From: Planctomycetota bacterium
GTDB taxonomy: Bacteria; Planctomycetota; Phycisphaerae; Phycisphaerales; Phycisphaeraceae
NCBI GenBank assembly: GCA_021413865.1
Contig: JAIOPN010000018.1
Location: 1 to 64,000 of the forward strand
Direction of reading: 5' to 3'
DNA length: 64,000 bases
Positions 14,588-23,696 of the stretch are shown piece after piece. Made by a program: the position numbers and the translations under genes. Below the pieces are notes generated by a model, which had not been told where the DNA came from, made no database searches, and saw only the letters and a list, made by a program, of their open reading frames with translations. Position 1 is the first letter of the stretch. The number at the start of each line of letters is the position of its first letter.

Positions 14588-15954
14588 GAGTCGTTTTGCA
14601 GTGGGCCAAGAACAACCTCGTCATCCTCATCTCGGCGTTCCTGTGCATTGGGTCGCTGGGCTTCCTCGTCTATATCCATTCCAAGGGCAATGACTTCGTC
14701 GCGGACCTCTCGGGGGTGGACAAACAGATCGCCAGCATCGGCAACCTCCTCAAGACGAACGTGACGATCCCGCCAGAGCAGCCCGACGGCGAACCGCGCA
14801 AGTTCCCCCTGGCCGTCAACCCCGCCGCCATCGACGCGCTGCGGACCGCGTACCGCAAGATGGACGACGAGTACCGCAATATCTTCAATTACGCCGTCAG
14901 CCTGAACTCGAAGGACCACCTGCCCATGGTGGACGGCCTGTTCCCCGAGCCATCGCGCGCCGGCGCGGCTTTGGCCTTCGACGCACGCGCCAGGTACAAG
15001 AACTCCTTTGACGAGATGCTCGGCAAGTACTCGCCTACCGCCGGCTATCCGCAGATCGACGCCCGCGCGGTGATGACCCCCGACTCGCTGATCGAGAAGA
15101 TGCGTGCGGTCGAGGACGAGTACCGCTCCAAGCACTTCATCCAGAACCCGGTGGCGGGGCTGCCCGCGGCCGAGGTCGAGATGGTCCGCGGGCTCAAGTC
15201 CAAGGAATACATGAAGACCATCCGTGAACACGCCGAGAAGGGCCATATCTATGCGGTCATAGACCCGACCGCGAACGAGTTCCCATTCGACGTGGGCGAG
15301 TGGGCACGCGGGATCAAGCTGCCGACCTCCGAGGAGTTGTGGGGGGGGCAGATGGGGCTGTGGATCCAGCAGGATATCGCCCGGGCGATCGCGCTGACCA
15401 ACCGCGTTGATAAGTCCGACTCGAACGTGCTGAACATGCCTGTCAAACGGCTGCTCCGCATCCAGATCGTGCCCGGCTACGTGGGCGTCCACGGCAACCG
15501 CGGCGGCATGCAGATGGAAGGTCCTACCGAAGGCCGGCTCAATGCCTCGTCGTTCGTACCCGCGGCCGGCGCAGTGCGCCCTACCGCACCCGCCGCGGGC
15601 GCGGCCGTCAAACTCCCTAACGATTTTGCAACCTCGCCCACGGGCCGCGCCAGCAACTCCCTTTACGACGTCGTCCACGTCTGGGTCAAGGTGATCATTG
15701 ATGTTCAGCGAATGCCCGAGTTCTTCGACAACCTGAGCCAGGTCAATTTCATGACCGTCCTCAAGATGGAGGTCCGGGACGTGGACGAATACAAGGCTCT
15801 GGAGCAGGGCTATGTGTACGGCACGGGGGACTGCGTCGAGGCCACCATGCTCATCGAGACCGTCTGGCTCCGCGATTGGACCGCCAAGCTGATGCCCGCT
15901 GAAATCCGTAAGGACCTGGGTATTTCCGACCCGGCCGCCCCCGCGCCCCGCTAA
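14584..15954 (+). CDS. Single-pass membrane protein of the pilus/secretion operon
   Basis: This encodes a 456-residue protein with one N-terminal membrane helix (LVILISAFLCIGSLGFLVYI, residues about 12-31) and a long periplasmic part. ATGA overlap with the pilM-like gene shows translational coupling. By topology and position it could be the PilO counterpart, but sequence similarity to PilO is not obvious to me. An Ala/Pro-rich segment lies near residues 320-345. The region around VHVWVKVIIDVQRMPEFFDNL looks like a folded C-terminal domain of the ferredoxin-like type expected in PilO/GspM (inference). Confidence 0.65.
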   Translation: MRVVLQWAKNNLVILISAFLCIGSLGFLVYIHSKGNDFVADLSGVDKQIASIGNLLKTNVTIPPEQPDGEPRKFPLAVNPAAIDALRTAYRKMDDEYRNIFNYAVSLNSKDHLPMVDGLFPEPSRAGAALAFDARARYKNSFDEMLGKYSPTAGYPQIDARAVMTPDSLIEKMRAVEDEYRSKHFIQNPVAGLPAAEVEMVRGLKSKEYMKTIREHAEKGHIYAVIDPTANEFPFDVGEWARGIKLPTSEELWGGQMGLWIQQDIARAIALTNRVDKSDSNVLNMPVKRLLRIQIVPGYVGVHGNRGGMQMEGPTEGRLNASSFVPAAGAVRPTAPAAGAAVKLPNDFATSPTGRASNSLYDVVHVWVKVIIDVQRMPEFFDNLSQVNFMTVLKMEVRDVDEYKALEQGYVYGTGDCVEATMLIETVWLRDWTAKLMPAEIRKDLGISDPAAPAPR

Positions 15955-15990
15955 CCGACCCGACCGCCCACGCCACCGAGCCGATACGCG

Positions 15991-17820
15991 ATGAAGATTA
16001 AGAATCTCAACTTCGTTGACAAGCACATCCACAAGATCATTCTTGGGGTGTCGCTGTTGTTCCTTGCGCTGGTGGTGTTCCTCTACGTCCTGGGCTCGCC
16101 CTACAAGGCGACGTTGTCTGGCACAAAGGAGGCCATCACGCCGCCGGATGTTATCGACGCCTACAACCGTGCCGGCGATAAGCTCAAGGTGAACATCAAC
16201 CGCACCGAAAGCCTGCTCCCGTCCATGAACATCCCCTCCTACACGGAGAACTTCCAGACCCACACCTTACGCTCCCCCGTCGGCCGCCCCCGCTTTGAGG
16301 TCCCCTTCGGCATGCCCGGCGTGGACCCCCACATCCTGCCTGACATTCAACCCAATCAGGCGATTGCGTACCAGATCGATACCCCGCCCTACCCGCACGA
16401 TTACGCGGTCAGCACCGGATTCAACGTCCTGGCGCCGCGCCCCGATCAGCCCCAGCTCAACGAGGCGATGCTCAAGCTCATCGGCAACAAGCAGCCGCGC
16501 GACTTCCACTATGTGAGCGTCGGCGCGTTCTTCGACTTCGACGCCTGGCGCAACAAGCTCCGCAGCGCCCCAACCGAGGCACGCATCCCCGAGGATTGGT
16601 GGCGCAACTATCTGCTCATCACCTACCTCCGCCTCGAGCGCCAGACGCTTAACCCCGCGACCGAGAAGTGGGGCCCCGTCGAGGTCATTGCCGCCTTGCC
16701 GGGTCAGCCCGACTATTCCGCCGTGTCGGAGAACCTCACCCCCGACGACGCCATCCGGACGGTGAACGCGATCCGCCAGAGCCAATCCGCCATCGCAACG
16801 CCGCAGTTTGTGCCCACCTCGGGTGAACAGCCCTGGGCGCCACCGCTGAGTGAGGCGGCGTTGTCCGAGCCGGCCAAACGCCAGGTCACGGCGCTGCAGC
16901 AGAAGATCAACGACGTCGTCGCGCGGATTCAGGCGCTGGAGAGCGCGGGAACATCAGGCCGCCGACCGCCGACCCCCGCCCCCGCGCCGCCGTCCGGCAC
17001 GGGCAGGACTCACCCGGGCATGCCCCCCGGAGCGGGCCAGCCGCCGCCAGCCGGGGCCGGGTTTGGCTCTCTGGATGGAAGCGCCGCGAGCCGCGACAAC
17101 CCCGCCGCACCGCCCCCGGCTTCCACGCCCGCCGAACCTGCCGCCGCTCCCACGGGCAACCCGCAGATCGATGCCCTGCGTGCCGAACTGCTCAAGTACC
17201 GCGTCGAGCTTAACCGTGTCAACGCGGCGGGCAATAATTTCGAGGGCGGCGCAGGCGGGGCGCAAAACCGCGTCCCTATCTGGGCACACGACATCACCGT
17301 CCAGCCGGGCAAGACCTATCGCTACCGCATCAGGCCCGCGGTGTTCAACCCGCTTTTCCAGAAACGTGAGCCCGCCCCCGAGCAGCGCCTCAAACAGATG
17401 AACAAGCTTTCGTGGGTGGCCGAGTTCCCCGAGAGCGACGACACCGTGTGGAGCAAGAGGGTCACGATCGAGACCGACACTCGGTTCTTTGTCGTTAAGG
17501 CCAACCGTCCGGTCGGTGTGACCGTCAAGGTATTCCGCATCTTTGGCGGCGCGTGGCAGTGGCGTGACTTCAACGTGGCCGCCGGCGATTCCATCGGCGG
17601 CCAACAGGTTCTCAAGTCGGGCAATGACCAGGCCACCGTTGACATGAGTGTCGGTGCGCTGGTGGTGGATGTCATCTTCCCGACGTCGTCGGGCAGCGTG
17701 GGGGCGGCGACGTCGAGCACGCGCATGCTCTATCTCGACACGGCCAGCAACGAGATGCGCTCCCGCTCGGTCGAAGTGGACAAGGAAAACCCGCAGCTCA
17801 AGGAGATGGGCGGGCCGTGA
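15991..17820 (+). CDS. Single-pass membrane protein with proline-rich linker, pilus/secretion operon
   Basis: This encodes a 609-residue protein starting 36 nt after the previous gene. One membrane helix lies at about residues 14-34 (HKIILGVSLLFLALVVFLYV). It is followed by a periplasmic domain, a coiled stretch near 290-312, a Pro/Ala/Gly-rich linker (about 325-395) and a C-terminal beta-rich domain (VPIWAHDITVQPGKTYRYRI). It could be a PilP/GspC-like connector, but no motif proves it. Typical Phycisphaerae gene order is suspected, with assembly ATPase and secretin genes elsewhere. Confidence 0.6.
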   Translation: MKIKNLNFVDKHIHKIILGVSLLFLALVVFLYVLGSPYKATLSGTKEAITPPDVIDAYNRAGDKLKVNINRTESLLPSMNIPSYTENFQTHTLRSPVGRPRFEVPFGMPGVDPHILPDIQPNQAIAYQIDTPPYPHDYAVSTGFNVLAPRPDQPQLNEAMLKLIGNKQPRDFHYVSVGAFFDFDAWRNKLRSAPTEARIPEDWWRNYLLITYLRLERQTLNPATEKWGPVEVIAALPGQPDYSAVSENLTPDDAIRTVNAIRQSQSAIATPQFVPTSGEQPWAPPLSEAALSEPAKRQVTALQQKINDVVARIQALESAGTSGRRPPTPAPAPPSGTGRTHPGMPPGAGQPPPAGAGFGSLDGSAASRDNPAAPPPASTPAEPAAAPTGNPQIDALRAELLKYRVELNRVNAAGNNFEGGAGGAQNRVPIWAHDITVQPGKTYRYRIRPAVFNPLFQKREPAPEQRLKQMNKLSWVAEFPESDDTVWSKRVTIETDTRFFVVKANRPVGVTVKVFRIFGGAWQWRDFNVAAGDSIGGQQVLKSGNDQATVDMSVGALVVDVIFPTSSGSVGAATSSTRMLYLDTASNEMRSRSVEVDKENPQLKEMGGP

Positions 17821-17826
17821 CGCCGG

Positions 17827-18468
17827 TCACACCCCTCTGACGCCGAACACCGCCGCCGCGCACCAGCCGTTGCCGATCCGCTCCGTGATGCGGAACCCGC
17901 GCAGCGCCGGTGACGAGACCGGGAACCCCGTGTCCACGCAACGCCGATGCCACACGAGGATGTCGTGCTCGGCCGTCTCCCTATTCGCCGTCAGCAGCAC
18001 CAGCAATAGCCCCGAGTGCATGATCAGGCTGTCGCTCCAGAGTTTGCGGATGTCCTGCGCGACGGGTGAAAACAGCTCAGCGCTGTAACGGCGAAAAGGA
18101 CCCGTGGTCTCGAACTGCGCGACCGATTTGATCTCCAGCCAATAAGCCTCCTCCGGATCGACGGCGGGGATGCTGTCGAAGAGCGTGCCGCGCAGCCCCG
18201 GCTCGCGCAGGGGGAGGTTGTCGTGCGTGAGCACGACGTCGCAGCGCTGCCCCTCGCTTTTTTTAGTCTTGAGTGAGTCGTCGGGGTACCGCTGCTCGGG
18301 CCACACGCCGTAGCCCGCGGCGCGGAACGCCCCGTGGATGACCGGGTGCAGGCCCAGTTCGTCCAGCGCATCAAAGCCGTACACGGCCTGTTCAAGGTCG
18401 TCGGCGCGGGCGCGTTCCCTCAGCCCCGCCTCGACCGCGTCCGCCAGATCGGCGGGAGACCACGTCAT
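17827..18468 (-). CDS. PD-(D/E)XK nuclease-like protein
   Basis: This encodes a 213-residue protein with no membrane segment. A core resembling the restriction-endonuclease fold is visible: an N-terminal helical part, RCDVVL with Asp77, then YWLEIKSV with Glu112 and Lys114. These give the spaced D...ExK signature, and a following helix and strand (SGLLLVLLTA) match the usual alpha/beta core. The substrate is unknown, and no methylase or other defence gene is adjacent. It is convergent with the pilus operon and lies 12 nt downstream of the Gfo/Idh/MocA gene on the same strand. Confidence 0.6.
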   Translation of the reverse strand: MTWSPADLADAVEAGLRERARADDLEQAVYGFDALDELGLHPVIHGAFRAAGYGVWPEQRYPDDSLKTKKSEGQRCDVVLTHDNLPLREPGLRGTLFDSIPAVDPEEAYWLEIKSVAQFETTGPFRRYSAELFSPVAQDIRKLWSDSLIMHSGLLLVLLTANRETAEHDILVWHRRCVDTGFPVSSPALRGFRITERIGNGWCAAAVFGVRGV

Positions 18469-18480
18469 CGCCGCGCTCCG

Positions 18481-19548
18481 TCACACCCGTGCTTTTTCGA
18501 GGCCTTCCCAGCGGTGCGCACGGATCGCCGCGACCACGCGCTCGGCGGCGTCCACCGCGGCGAAGCCCGCCTGCGCGTCCACCTCGGGCGTCACGCCGCG
18601 CCGCACCGCGTCGATGAAGCTCGTCAGTTCAGCCGTCAGTGGGTCGTTGCGCCAGTCCTCCGCCTCGCCCGGCGCGGCGGCCATGTTGAGTTCCTCAACC
18701 GAAACGAGCCGGGAGTAGTCCAGGCTCGACAGGTCCTCGCCCGATTCGAGCTGCCGCCGCACCTCGTCGAGCGCGTCGGAGTTGGCGGCGCGGTGGATGA
18801 CCACGCCATTGCGCTTCTGGTAGTCGAGGCTGACGTAGGCGTCCTCGCTGAAGACACGGAGCTTACGCTCGGTTTTGAGAGCCAGACGGCTGGCCGTGAG
18901 GTTGGCGACGCAGCCGTTCTGGAAAACGAGTCGGGCGTTGGCGACATCCTCGTGCTCGCCCAGCACCGCGACGCCGGCGGCATCGACCCGCGCCAGCGGC
19001 GAGCCGGCGAGCGTGAGCACGATGTCCAGGTCGTGGATCATCATGTCCATCACCACGCCCACGTCTAGCGAGCGGAAGGTCATGGTGCTGACGCGGTGCA
19101 CCTCCATGAAGCGCGGCCGGATGTTCATCCCGACCACCGCCCGCACCGCCGGATTGAACCGCTCGGTATGGCCGATCTGGAGGATCGCCCCGTGACGCGT
19201 CGCCTCGTCGGCCAGCGCTTTGGCCTCGGCGACCGTCGGCGCCATCGGCTTCTCGACCAGGCAGGCGATCCCGCGCGAGAGCAGCGGCGTCGCCGCCCTG
19301 AGGTGATACGCCGTGGGCACCGCCACGCTCACCGCACGCACGTCCGGGAATTTCGCCAGCATCTCATCGACCGTCCCGAACGACTCGCAGCCATACTCAT
19401 CCGCCACCGCGCCGGCACGCTCGGCGTCCGCATCCACCACGGCCACAAGCCTCGCACCGGCGATCTTTTTGTACGTCCGCGCGTGGTGCCTCCCCATCCG
19501 GCCCACGCCGACCACCGCCACGTCGATCACGTCCTGTCCGCTGCTCAT
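18481..19548 (-). CDS. Gfo/Idh/MocA-family oxidoreductase (GnnA-like)
   Basis: This encodes a 355-residue NAD(P)-dependent oxidoreductase. It has the N-terminal Rossmann loop VGVGRMGRHHA (14-24), EKP (99-101) with the catalytic-type Lys, and MIHDLDIVL in the C-terminal domain. The short MIHDLDI form and the tightly packed C-terminal domain recall the UDP-N-acetylglucosamine 3-dehydrogenase (GnnA) branch used in lipid A biosynthesis. Without lpx genes nearby this remains a suggestion. The gene is divergent from pdxA. Confidence 0.8.
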   Translation of the reverse strand: MSSGQDVIDVAVVGVGRMGRHHARTYKKIAGARLVAVVDADAERAGAVADEYGCESFGTVDEMLAKFPDVRAVSVAVPTAYHLRAATPLLSRGIACLVEKPMAPTVAEAKALADEATRHGAILQIGHTERFNPAVRAVVGMNIRPRFMEVHRVSTMTFRSLDVGVVMDMMIHDLDIVLTLAGSPLARVDAAGVAVLGEHEDVANARLVFQNGCVANLTASRLALKTERKLRVFSEDAYVSLDYQKRNGVVIHRAANSDALDEVRRQLESGEDLSSLDYSRLVSVEELNMAAAPGEAEDWRNDPLTAELTSFIDAVRRGVTPEVDAQAGFAAVDAAERVVAAIRAHRWEGLEKARV

Positions 19549-19613
19549 CCCCGCATATTACCCCTAACACCCGTGCACCGCGCCTCCCACGCTTGCCCGC
19601 TACACTTACCCCG

Positions 19614-20669
19614 ATGGCCTCCCAGACCCCACAACCCGCCGACCCCTCGCGCCCGGCGCGCCGGCCCGTGCTCGGCATCACCATGGGCGAGCCCGCCGGC
19701 ATCGGCCCGGAGGTCGTCGTCAAGGCGCTGGCCGACCCGGAGGTCCGCCGCCTCGCCCGCTTCGTCATCTACGGCATGAACGAGCTGCTCAGCTACGCCG
19801 CCGACCTTGCCGAGATCGACCCCTTCTGGTGGCGCATCCAGCACGACTCGCCCCGCGCCGAATACGACTTCGTGCACGACGTGGTTGTGATGGATTACGA
19901 CGAGTATTCGATCCTGGGCCAGGCGGTCCACCGCCCGACCAAGCAGGGGGGGCAGGCCTCGCTGCGCTTCCTCGACGACGCGATCTCCGCCGCCCTCCGC
20001 CCGCCGCACGACCCGGGCCGCATCGACGCCATTGTCACCGCGCCGGTCTGCAAGGAATCGTGGCTCATGGCCGGGTGCAAGTTCCCCGGCCACACCGAGT
20101 TCCTCCAGCACCGCACCAAGTCACGTCGCGCCGTGATGATGTTCAACTCGCCCAAGCTCAACGTCGTGCTCGCCACCGTGCACGTCCCGCTGATGGACAT
20201 CCGTAACCTGCTGACCATCGGCTGCGTGTTCGACCCGATCGAGCTGGGCCATCAGGCCTGCCTCCGCATGGGGATCAAGAACCCGCGCATCGCCGTCTGC
20301 GGCCTGAACCCGCACGCGTCGGAGAACGGCCAGTTCGGCGACGAGGAATCGCGCGTCATCACCCCGGCGATAGAGATGGCCTGCGCGCAGGGTATCGACG
20401 TCCGCGGCCCCTTCCCGGGCGACACCGTCTTCATCGACGCCGTGCAGGGGAAGTTCGACCTCGTGGTCGCGATGTACCACGACCAGGGGCTGATCCCCGT
20501 GAAGCTGCTGGGCTGGGAGGAGGCGGTGAACGTGACGCTGGGCCTGCCGGTCATCCGCACGAGCGTGGACCACGGCACGGCGTTCAACATCGTGGGCCAG
20601 AACAAGGCCCACCCCGGCAGTATGAAGGCCGCGATCCGGCTGGCGGCATCGATGGCGAGCGGGGGGTGA
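19614..20669 (+). CDS. pdxA: 4-hydroxythreonine-4-phosphate dehydrogenase
   Basis: This 351-residue enzyme of pyridoxal-phosphate biosynthesis oxidises 4-phosphohydroxy-L-threonine. Family signatures: TMGEPAGIGPE near the start, FPGHTEFL, a metal-ligand His in TVHVPL, another in YHDQGLIPVK and a third in SVDHGTAFNI. Length is slightly above the usual 330 because of a Pro-rich N-terminus. The ATG at 19614 is preferred over 19593, which would place the start in the divergent promoter region; no clear Shine-Dalgarno supports either. Confidence 0.93.
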   Translation: MASQTPQPADPSRPARRPVLGITMGEPAGIGPEVVVKALADPEVRRLARFVIYGMNELLSYAADLAEIDPFWWRIQHDSPRAEYDFVHDVVVMDYDEYSILGQAVHRPTKQGGQASLRFLDDAISAALRPPHDPGRIDAIVTAPVCKESWLMAGCKFPGHTEFLQHRTKSRRAVMMFNSPKLNVVLATVHVPLMDIRNLLTIGCVFDPIELGHQACLRMGIKNPRIAVCGLNPHASENGQFGDEESRVITPAIEMACAQGIDVRGPFPGDTVFIDAVQGKFDLVVAMYHDQGLIPVKLLGWEEAVNVTLGLPVIRTSVDHGTAFNIVGQNKAHPGSMKAAIRLAASMASGG

Positions 20670-20678
20670 GGAGGAAGC

Positions 20679-21446
20679 CTACTGCCGTTTTCTCTCGTTG
20701 TGGTTGCCTTTACCGATGAGCCTGGCGTGGGAAGAGGCGTGGGCAAAGAGTGAAGCGGCAAAAGTGGCAAGGCCCACTTCGGTATTGGGCTCTCTGAACT
20801 TTCCTCGTAGGCCGCCGGACTTGTCGCTCATCAGTAAACACGCCGAGTCGTACAGCCGTTCCCGGACCAGTTTGAGGCAGAGGATTTCGTACCTCTTTTC
20901 GTAGGACGCGTTCTTGAATTCGGGGAAGACGTTGAAATGCGGTTCGGACACATTGACAGGCGAGGTTGAACCCGGGGCGTCCTCGAGCAACACGAGGTAG
21001 CCGAGCCAAGGCCGAGGTGACTTGACGAACGCCCCTTCGCGGTATGCGGTCCAGAAGTCGTGGGCGTTGCCGATGGCTTCCTCGGCTCGGTTGTTGGAGT
21101 TGTTTCCAAAAGAACCGACTTGAGATTTGAACTCCATGCATGCGAGAAGGCGTTGATCGGCGACGACGATCAGGTCCCATTTTTTGGTGGGGCGGAAGAA
21201 GCCGGGTAGATAGGTGCTGCTGCGCACCTGATGGTAGATGCAAGGCTTGGTCACGCCGGCGGCGTGAATGACGTCTGCAATAAGATGAACGAAGCCGTCC
21301 ATTTGGGCGCCGCCGGTGACCGCTGCGCGATTACCGGCATCCTTTTGCCCGGAAGCGGTCCCCTGCGTTTTGAGCTGCCTCCGCCTCACAGACCAGAACT
21401 TCCGCATGGCTATGGACGCATCTTGTTGGAGGTCGTGGAAGTCCAT
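20679..21446 (-). CDS. Type II restriction endonuclease, PaeR7I/XhoI family
   Basis: This 255-residue protein resembles the PaeR7I/XhoI family, whose members cut CTCGAG. The catalytic core is visible as KKWDLIVVAD (Asp91) and ACMEFKSQVG (Glu105, Lys107), followed by the family-typical GSFGNNSNNRAEEAIGNA and PWLGYLVLLEDA segments. Length is normal. The start overlaps the methyltransferase stop by 1 nt (TGATG), so expression of the nuclease is coupled to, and follows, the methylase. Specificity is predicted from family membership only. Confidence 0.88.
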   Translation of the reverse strand: MDFHDLQQDASIAMRKFWSVRRRQLKTQGTASGQKDAGNRAAVTGGAQMDGFVHLIADVIHAAGVTKPCIYHQVRSSTYLPGFFRPTKKWDLIVVADQRLLACMEFKSQVGSFGNNSNNRAEEAIGNAHDFWTAYREGAFVKSPRPWLGYLVLLEDAPGSTSPVNVSEPHFNVFPEFKNASYEKRYEILCLKLVRERLYDSACLLMSDKSGGLRGKFREPNTEVGLATFAASLFAHASSHARLIGKGNHNERKRQ

Positions 21447-22441
21447 CAGGCGGCCGCTCCGGCTCCGGCCTTCATGGTCTCAACCTGGATGCCGCCGAAC
21501 AGGCCGGCGGTTGCCGTTTGAATCCGCGACACAGCGTATTTGTAATAGCTGGGATCGATCTCAACCCCGATGCTGTTACGGCCGCATTGGCTGGCGGCGA
21601 TCGTGGTCGTGCCGGTGCCCATGAAGGGGTCCAGAACGGTATCCCCCGCGAAGCTGAACATCCGGATTAGCCGCTCAGCCAGTTCTGTCGGATAGGGTGC
21701 GGGGTGGTCGCGTGTGGAAGCTCCGGTCACGCCGGTCCATATCTGTTGAAACCAGGTCCGGTGATCTTCTTCTGAGATCACGCTCATGATGCGCGTAGCT
21801 AGAGCAGGCTTGCGATAGCCGCCGGACTTACGCTCCATCAGGATGAATTCGATGTCGTTTTTGATGACGGCATTGGGCTCGTAGGGCTTGCCCAGGAAGC
21901 CCCCGCCGCTGCCCTCGGCTTCATAGACGGCGTTGGCGATCTTGTGCCAGATAATCGGCGCGAGATTGTCGTAGCCGATAGTACGGCATCGTTCCTGGAT
22001 TGAGGCGTGAAGTGGCACCACGGTGTGCCGTCCCTTGTTTTTCCGGCGGGACAGACAGACATCGCCTACCACGCAAATCAACCGTCCCCCGGGCACTAGG
22101 CCGGTGTAAACGCGACGCCAGACCTTGTCGAGTTCGTCAAGGAAGTGATCGTAGTCTTCGATGTGACCCATTTGCCCCTCGCTCTGCTGGTACTCCTTGA
22201 GCGTCCAGTATGGGGGCGATGTCACAACCAGATGAACTGATTCCGGCTCCAGAAACTCCAAGGTGCGAGCATCGCCTCGATACAGCTTGTGGAGGGTGGG
22301 GAGATAGCGCAGGGCATCGCGGATTGCAGCCGTTGCGGTGGGATTTTTGGCAATGGCGGGGATAGCTCGCTGCTCATCGTCGAGCTTGCGGAACTTCTTT
22401 GGAACAAGTTCTTCAAGCCCCGGTGGGATCGGCTCAGCCAT
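21446..22441 (-). CDS. Beta-class DNA amino-methyltransferase partner
   Basis: This 331-residue protein carries motif IV TSPPYW at residues 74-79 and the AdoMet-binding motif DPFMGTGTT near 286-294. That order (IV before I) defines the beta class of N6-adenine/N4-cytosine methylases. Between them is a region of about 190 residues that includes the target-recognition part. It precedes and overlaps the restriction endonuclease, so it should protect the same sequence, presumably CTCGAG. SPPY is common among both N4-cytosine and some N6-adenine enzymes; the base modified cannot be told from sequence. Confidence 0.88.
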   Translation of the reverse strand: MAEPIPPGLEELVPKKFRKLDDEQRAIPAIAKNPTATAAIRDALRYLPTLHKLYRGDARTLEFLEPESVHLVVTSPPYWTLKEYQQSEGQMGHIEDYDHFLDELDKVWRRVYTGLVPGGRLICVVGDVCLSRRKNKGRHTVVPLHASIQERCRTIGYDNLAPIIWHKIANAVYEAEGSGGGFLGKPYEPNAVIKNDIEFILMERKSGGYRKPALATRIMSVISEEDHRTWFQQIWTGVTGASTRDHPAPYPTELAERLIRMFSFAGDTVLDPFMGTGTTTIAASQCGRNSIGVEIDPSYYKYAVSRIQTATAGLFGGIQVETMKAGAGAAA

Positions 22442-22493
22442 TTACCACGGCCTTTCATGCGGGCCGCATGGTGCGTGGCCCGCCGCAGACATC

Positions 22494-23663
22494 TTATCTC
22501 AGCGCGTGCTCGATCGCGATCAGCGCATATGCCGTCGTGAGCGTGGGGTCGCCCTCCATCCAGCGGTCGGCCTTGTTGGTCCACGAGCCGTCGGGGTTCT
22601 GGGTTGCGGTGAGCTTGTCGATCAGGTCGGCGGCCCAGTCGCGCTCGGAGCCGTTGGAGAGCTTGATGGTCTGCTGTCCCCAGGCGTCGAGCGCCCGGCT
22701 GAAGGTGAGCAGGTAGTAGTAGTACCCCTGCATGTTTTTGTTCTCGGCGCGGGGCAGGCCGGGGTTTTCGTCGAGCGTGTAGTTGTGCTGGATCCAGCCG
22801 AAGGCCTCGACGACGCGGGAATCGTCGCGCGGGAGCTGGGCGTAGAGGTAGCTCTTGAAGCCGGCGTAGGTCATCGAGCCGTAGGTCGCCAGCCGCGTCG
22901 TGCCGTCCTCCATCTTGACCTCGCCCGCCTTGGATTCGAGCGTGCCGATCTTGTCCTTGCCCTGGCTGGTGGCGTAGATGAAACCGCCATCGTTCGCGAT
23001 CCTCGCGCCATACATCTTGTTTGTGGAAGAGCCCTGGCAGCGTGAGATGAAGACCATGGCGCGCTGGAAGGCGGGGTCTTTGCAGTCCATCCCCGAGTCG
23101 GCCAGGCCCTCGAGCATGATCTGGGTGTTGGACATGTCGGGCCTGCCCTCGCGGCCGTAGCCCGCGCCGCCGTAGAAGGGGTGGGATTCATCGATCGGTT
23201 TGCCCGCCGGGTCGGCCTGGCCCGCCCACTGGAGATTGCGGAGGTAGTCCTGCGCCGCCTTGATCTTCTCGGGCACGCCCGGGTGGTCGCGCACCAGGGC
23301 GAGGGCGGAGAGGCTGATCGCGGTGTTGTAGTTTTCGAGGATGCCGCCGTGGATGCCGCCGTCGGGCCGCGCTTTGGAGAGGATGTAGGCCACACCCAGG
23401 CTGATGGACTGATCCTTGGCGTTGAAGCCGGGCGACATGAGCAACCCGCGCACGACCAGGGCCGTGATCGCCGGCCCGGGCTGCGGGGACCAACTGCCGT
23501 CCGCGCCCTGCTTGGTCTTGAGGTACTCGACCGCCTTCTGCGCCGCGGCGATCGCGCGGTCCTGGCGGTCCTTGTCGAGCGCCAGCACGGGCAGCGCCCC
23601 GGCGAGCATGACGCAGACCATCACCACCAGCGTGAGGGCACGGTAAAGACTCGGGCGCGTCAT
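22494..23663 (-). CDS. Secreted prenyltransferase/squalene-cyclase-fold repeat protein
   Basis: This encodes a 389-residue protein with a signal peptide (LTLVVMVCVMLAGALPVLA, cleaved before about residue 30). It then has repeats of the alpha/alpha-barrel type seen in terpene cyclases and complement-like proteins: AVEYLKTKQGADGSWSPQ near the start and LTATQNPDGSWTNKADRW near the end, with QW-like GSW motifs. The DxDD motif of squalene-hopene cyclases was not seen, so enzymatic activity is doubtful. Such secreted repeat proteins are common in planctomycetes and of unknown role. Confidence 0.75.
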   Translation of the reverse strand: MTRPSLYRALTLVVMVCVMLAGALPVLALDKDRQDRAIAAAQKAVEYLKTKQGADGSWSPQPGPAITALVVRGLLMSPGFNAKDQSISLGVAYILSKARPDGGIHGGILENYNTAISLSALALVRDHPGVPEKIKAAQDYLRNLQWAGQADPAGKPIDESHPFYGGAGYGREGRPDMSNTQIMLEGLADSGMDCKDPAFQRAMVFISRCQGSSTNKMYGARIANDGGFIYATSQGKDKIGTLESKAGEVKMEDGTTRLATYGSMTYAGFKSYLYAQLPRDDSRVVEAFGWIQHNYTLDENPGLPRAENKNMQGYYYYLLTFSRALDAWGQQTIKLSNGSERDWAADLIDKLTATQNPDGSWTNKADRWMEGDPTLTTAYALIAIEHALR

Positions 23664-23696
23664 GTTCTGCTCCTGGAGGTATGCGGGAAGGCGGCA

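Noticed and set aside
14551-16263. 570-codon minus-strand frame opposite the pilus-type operon
   Set aside because: No homology pattern and no ribosome-binding site; the plus-strand genes show coherent domains and coupled starts.
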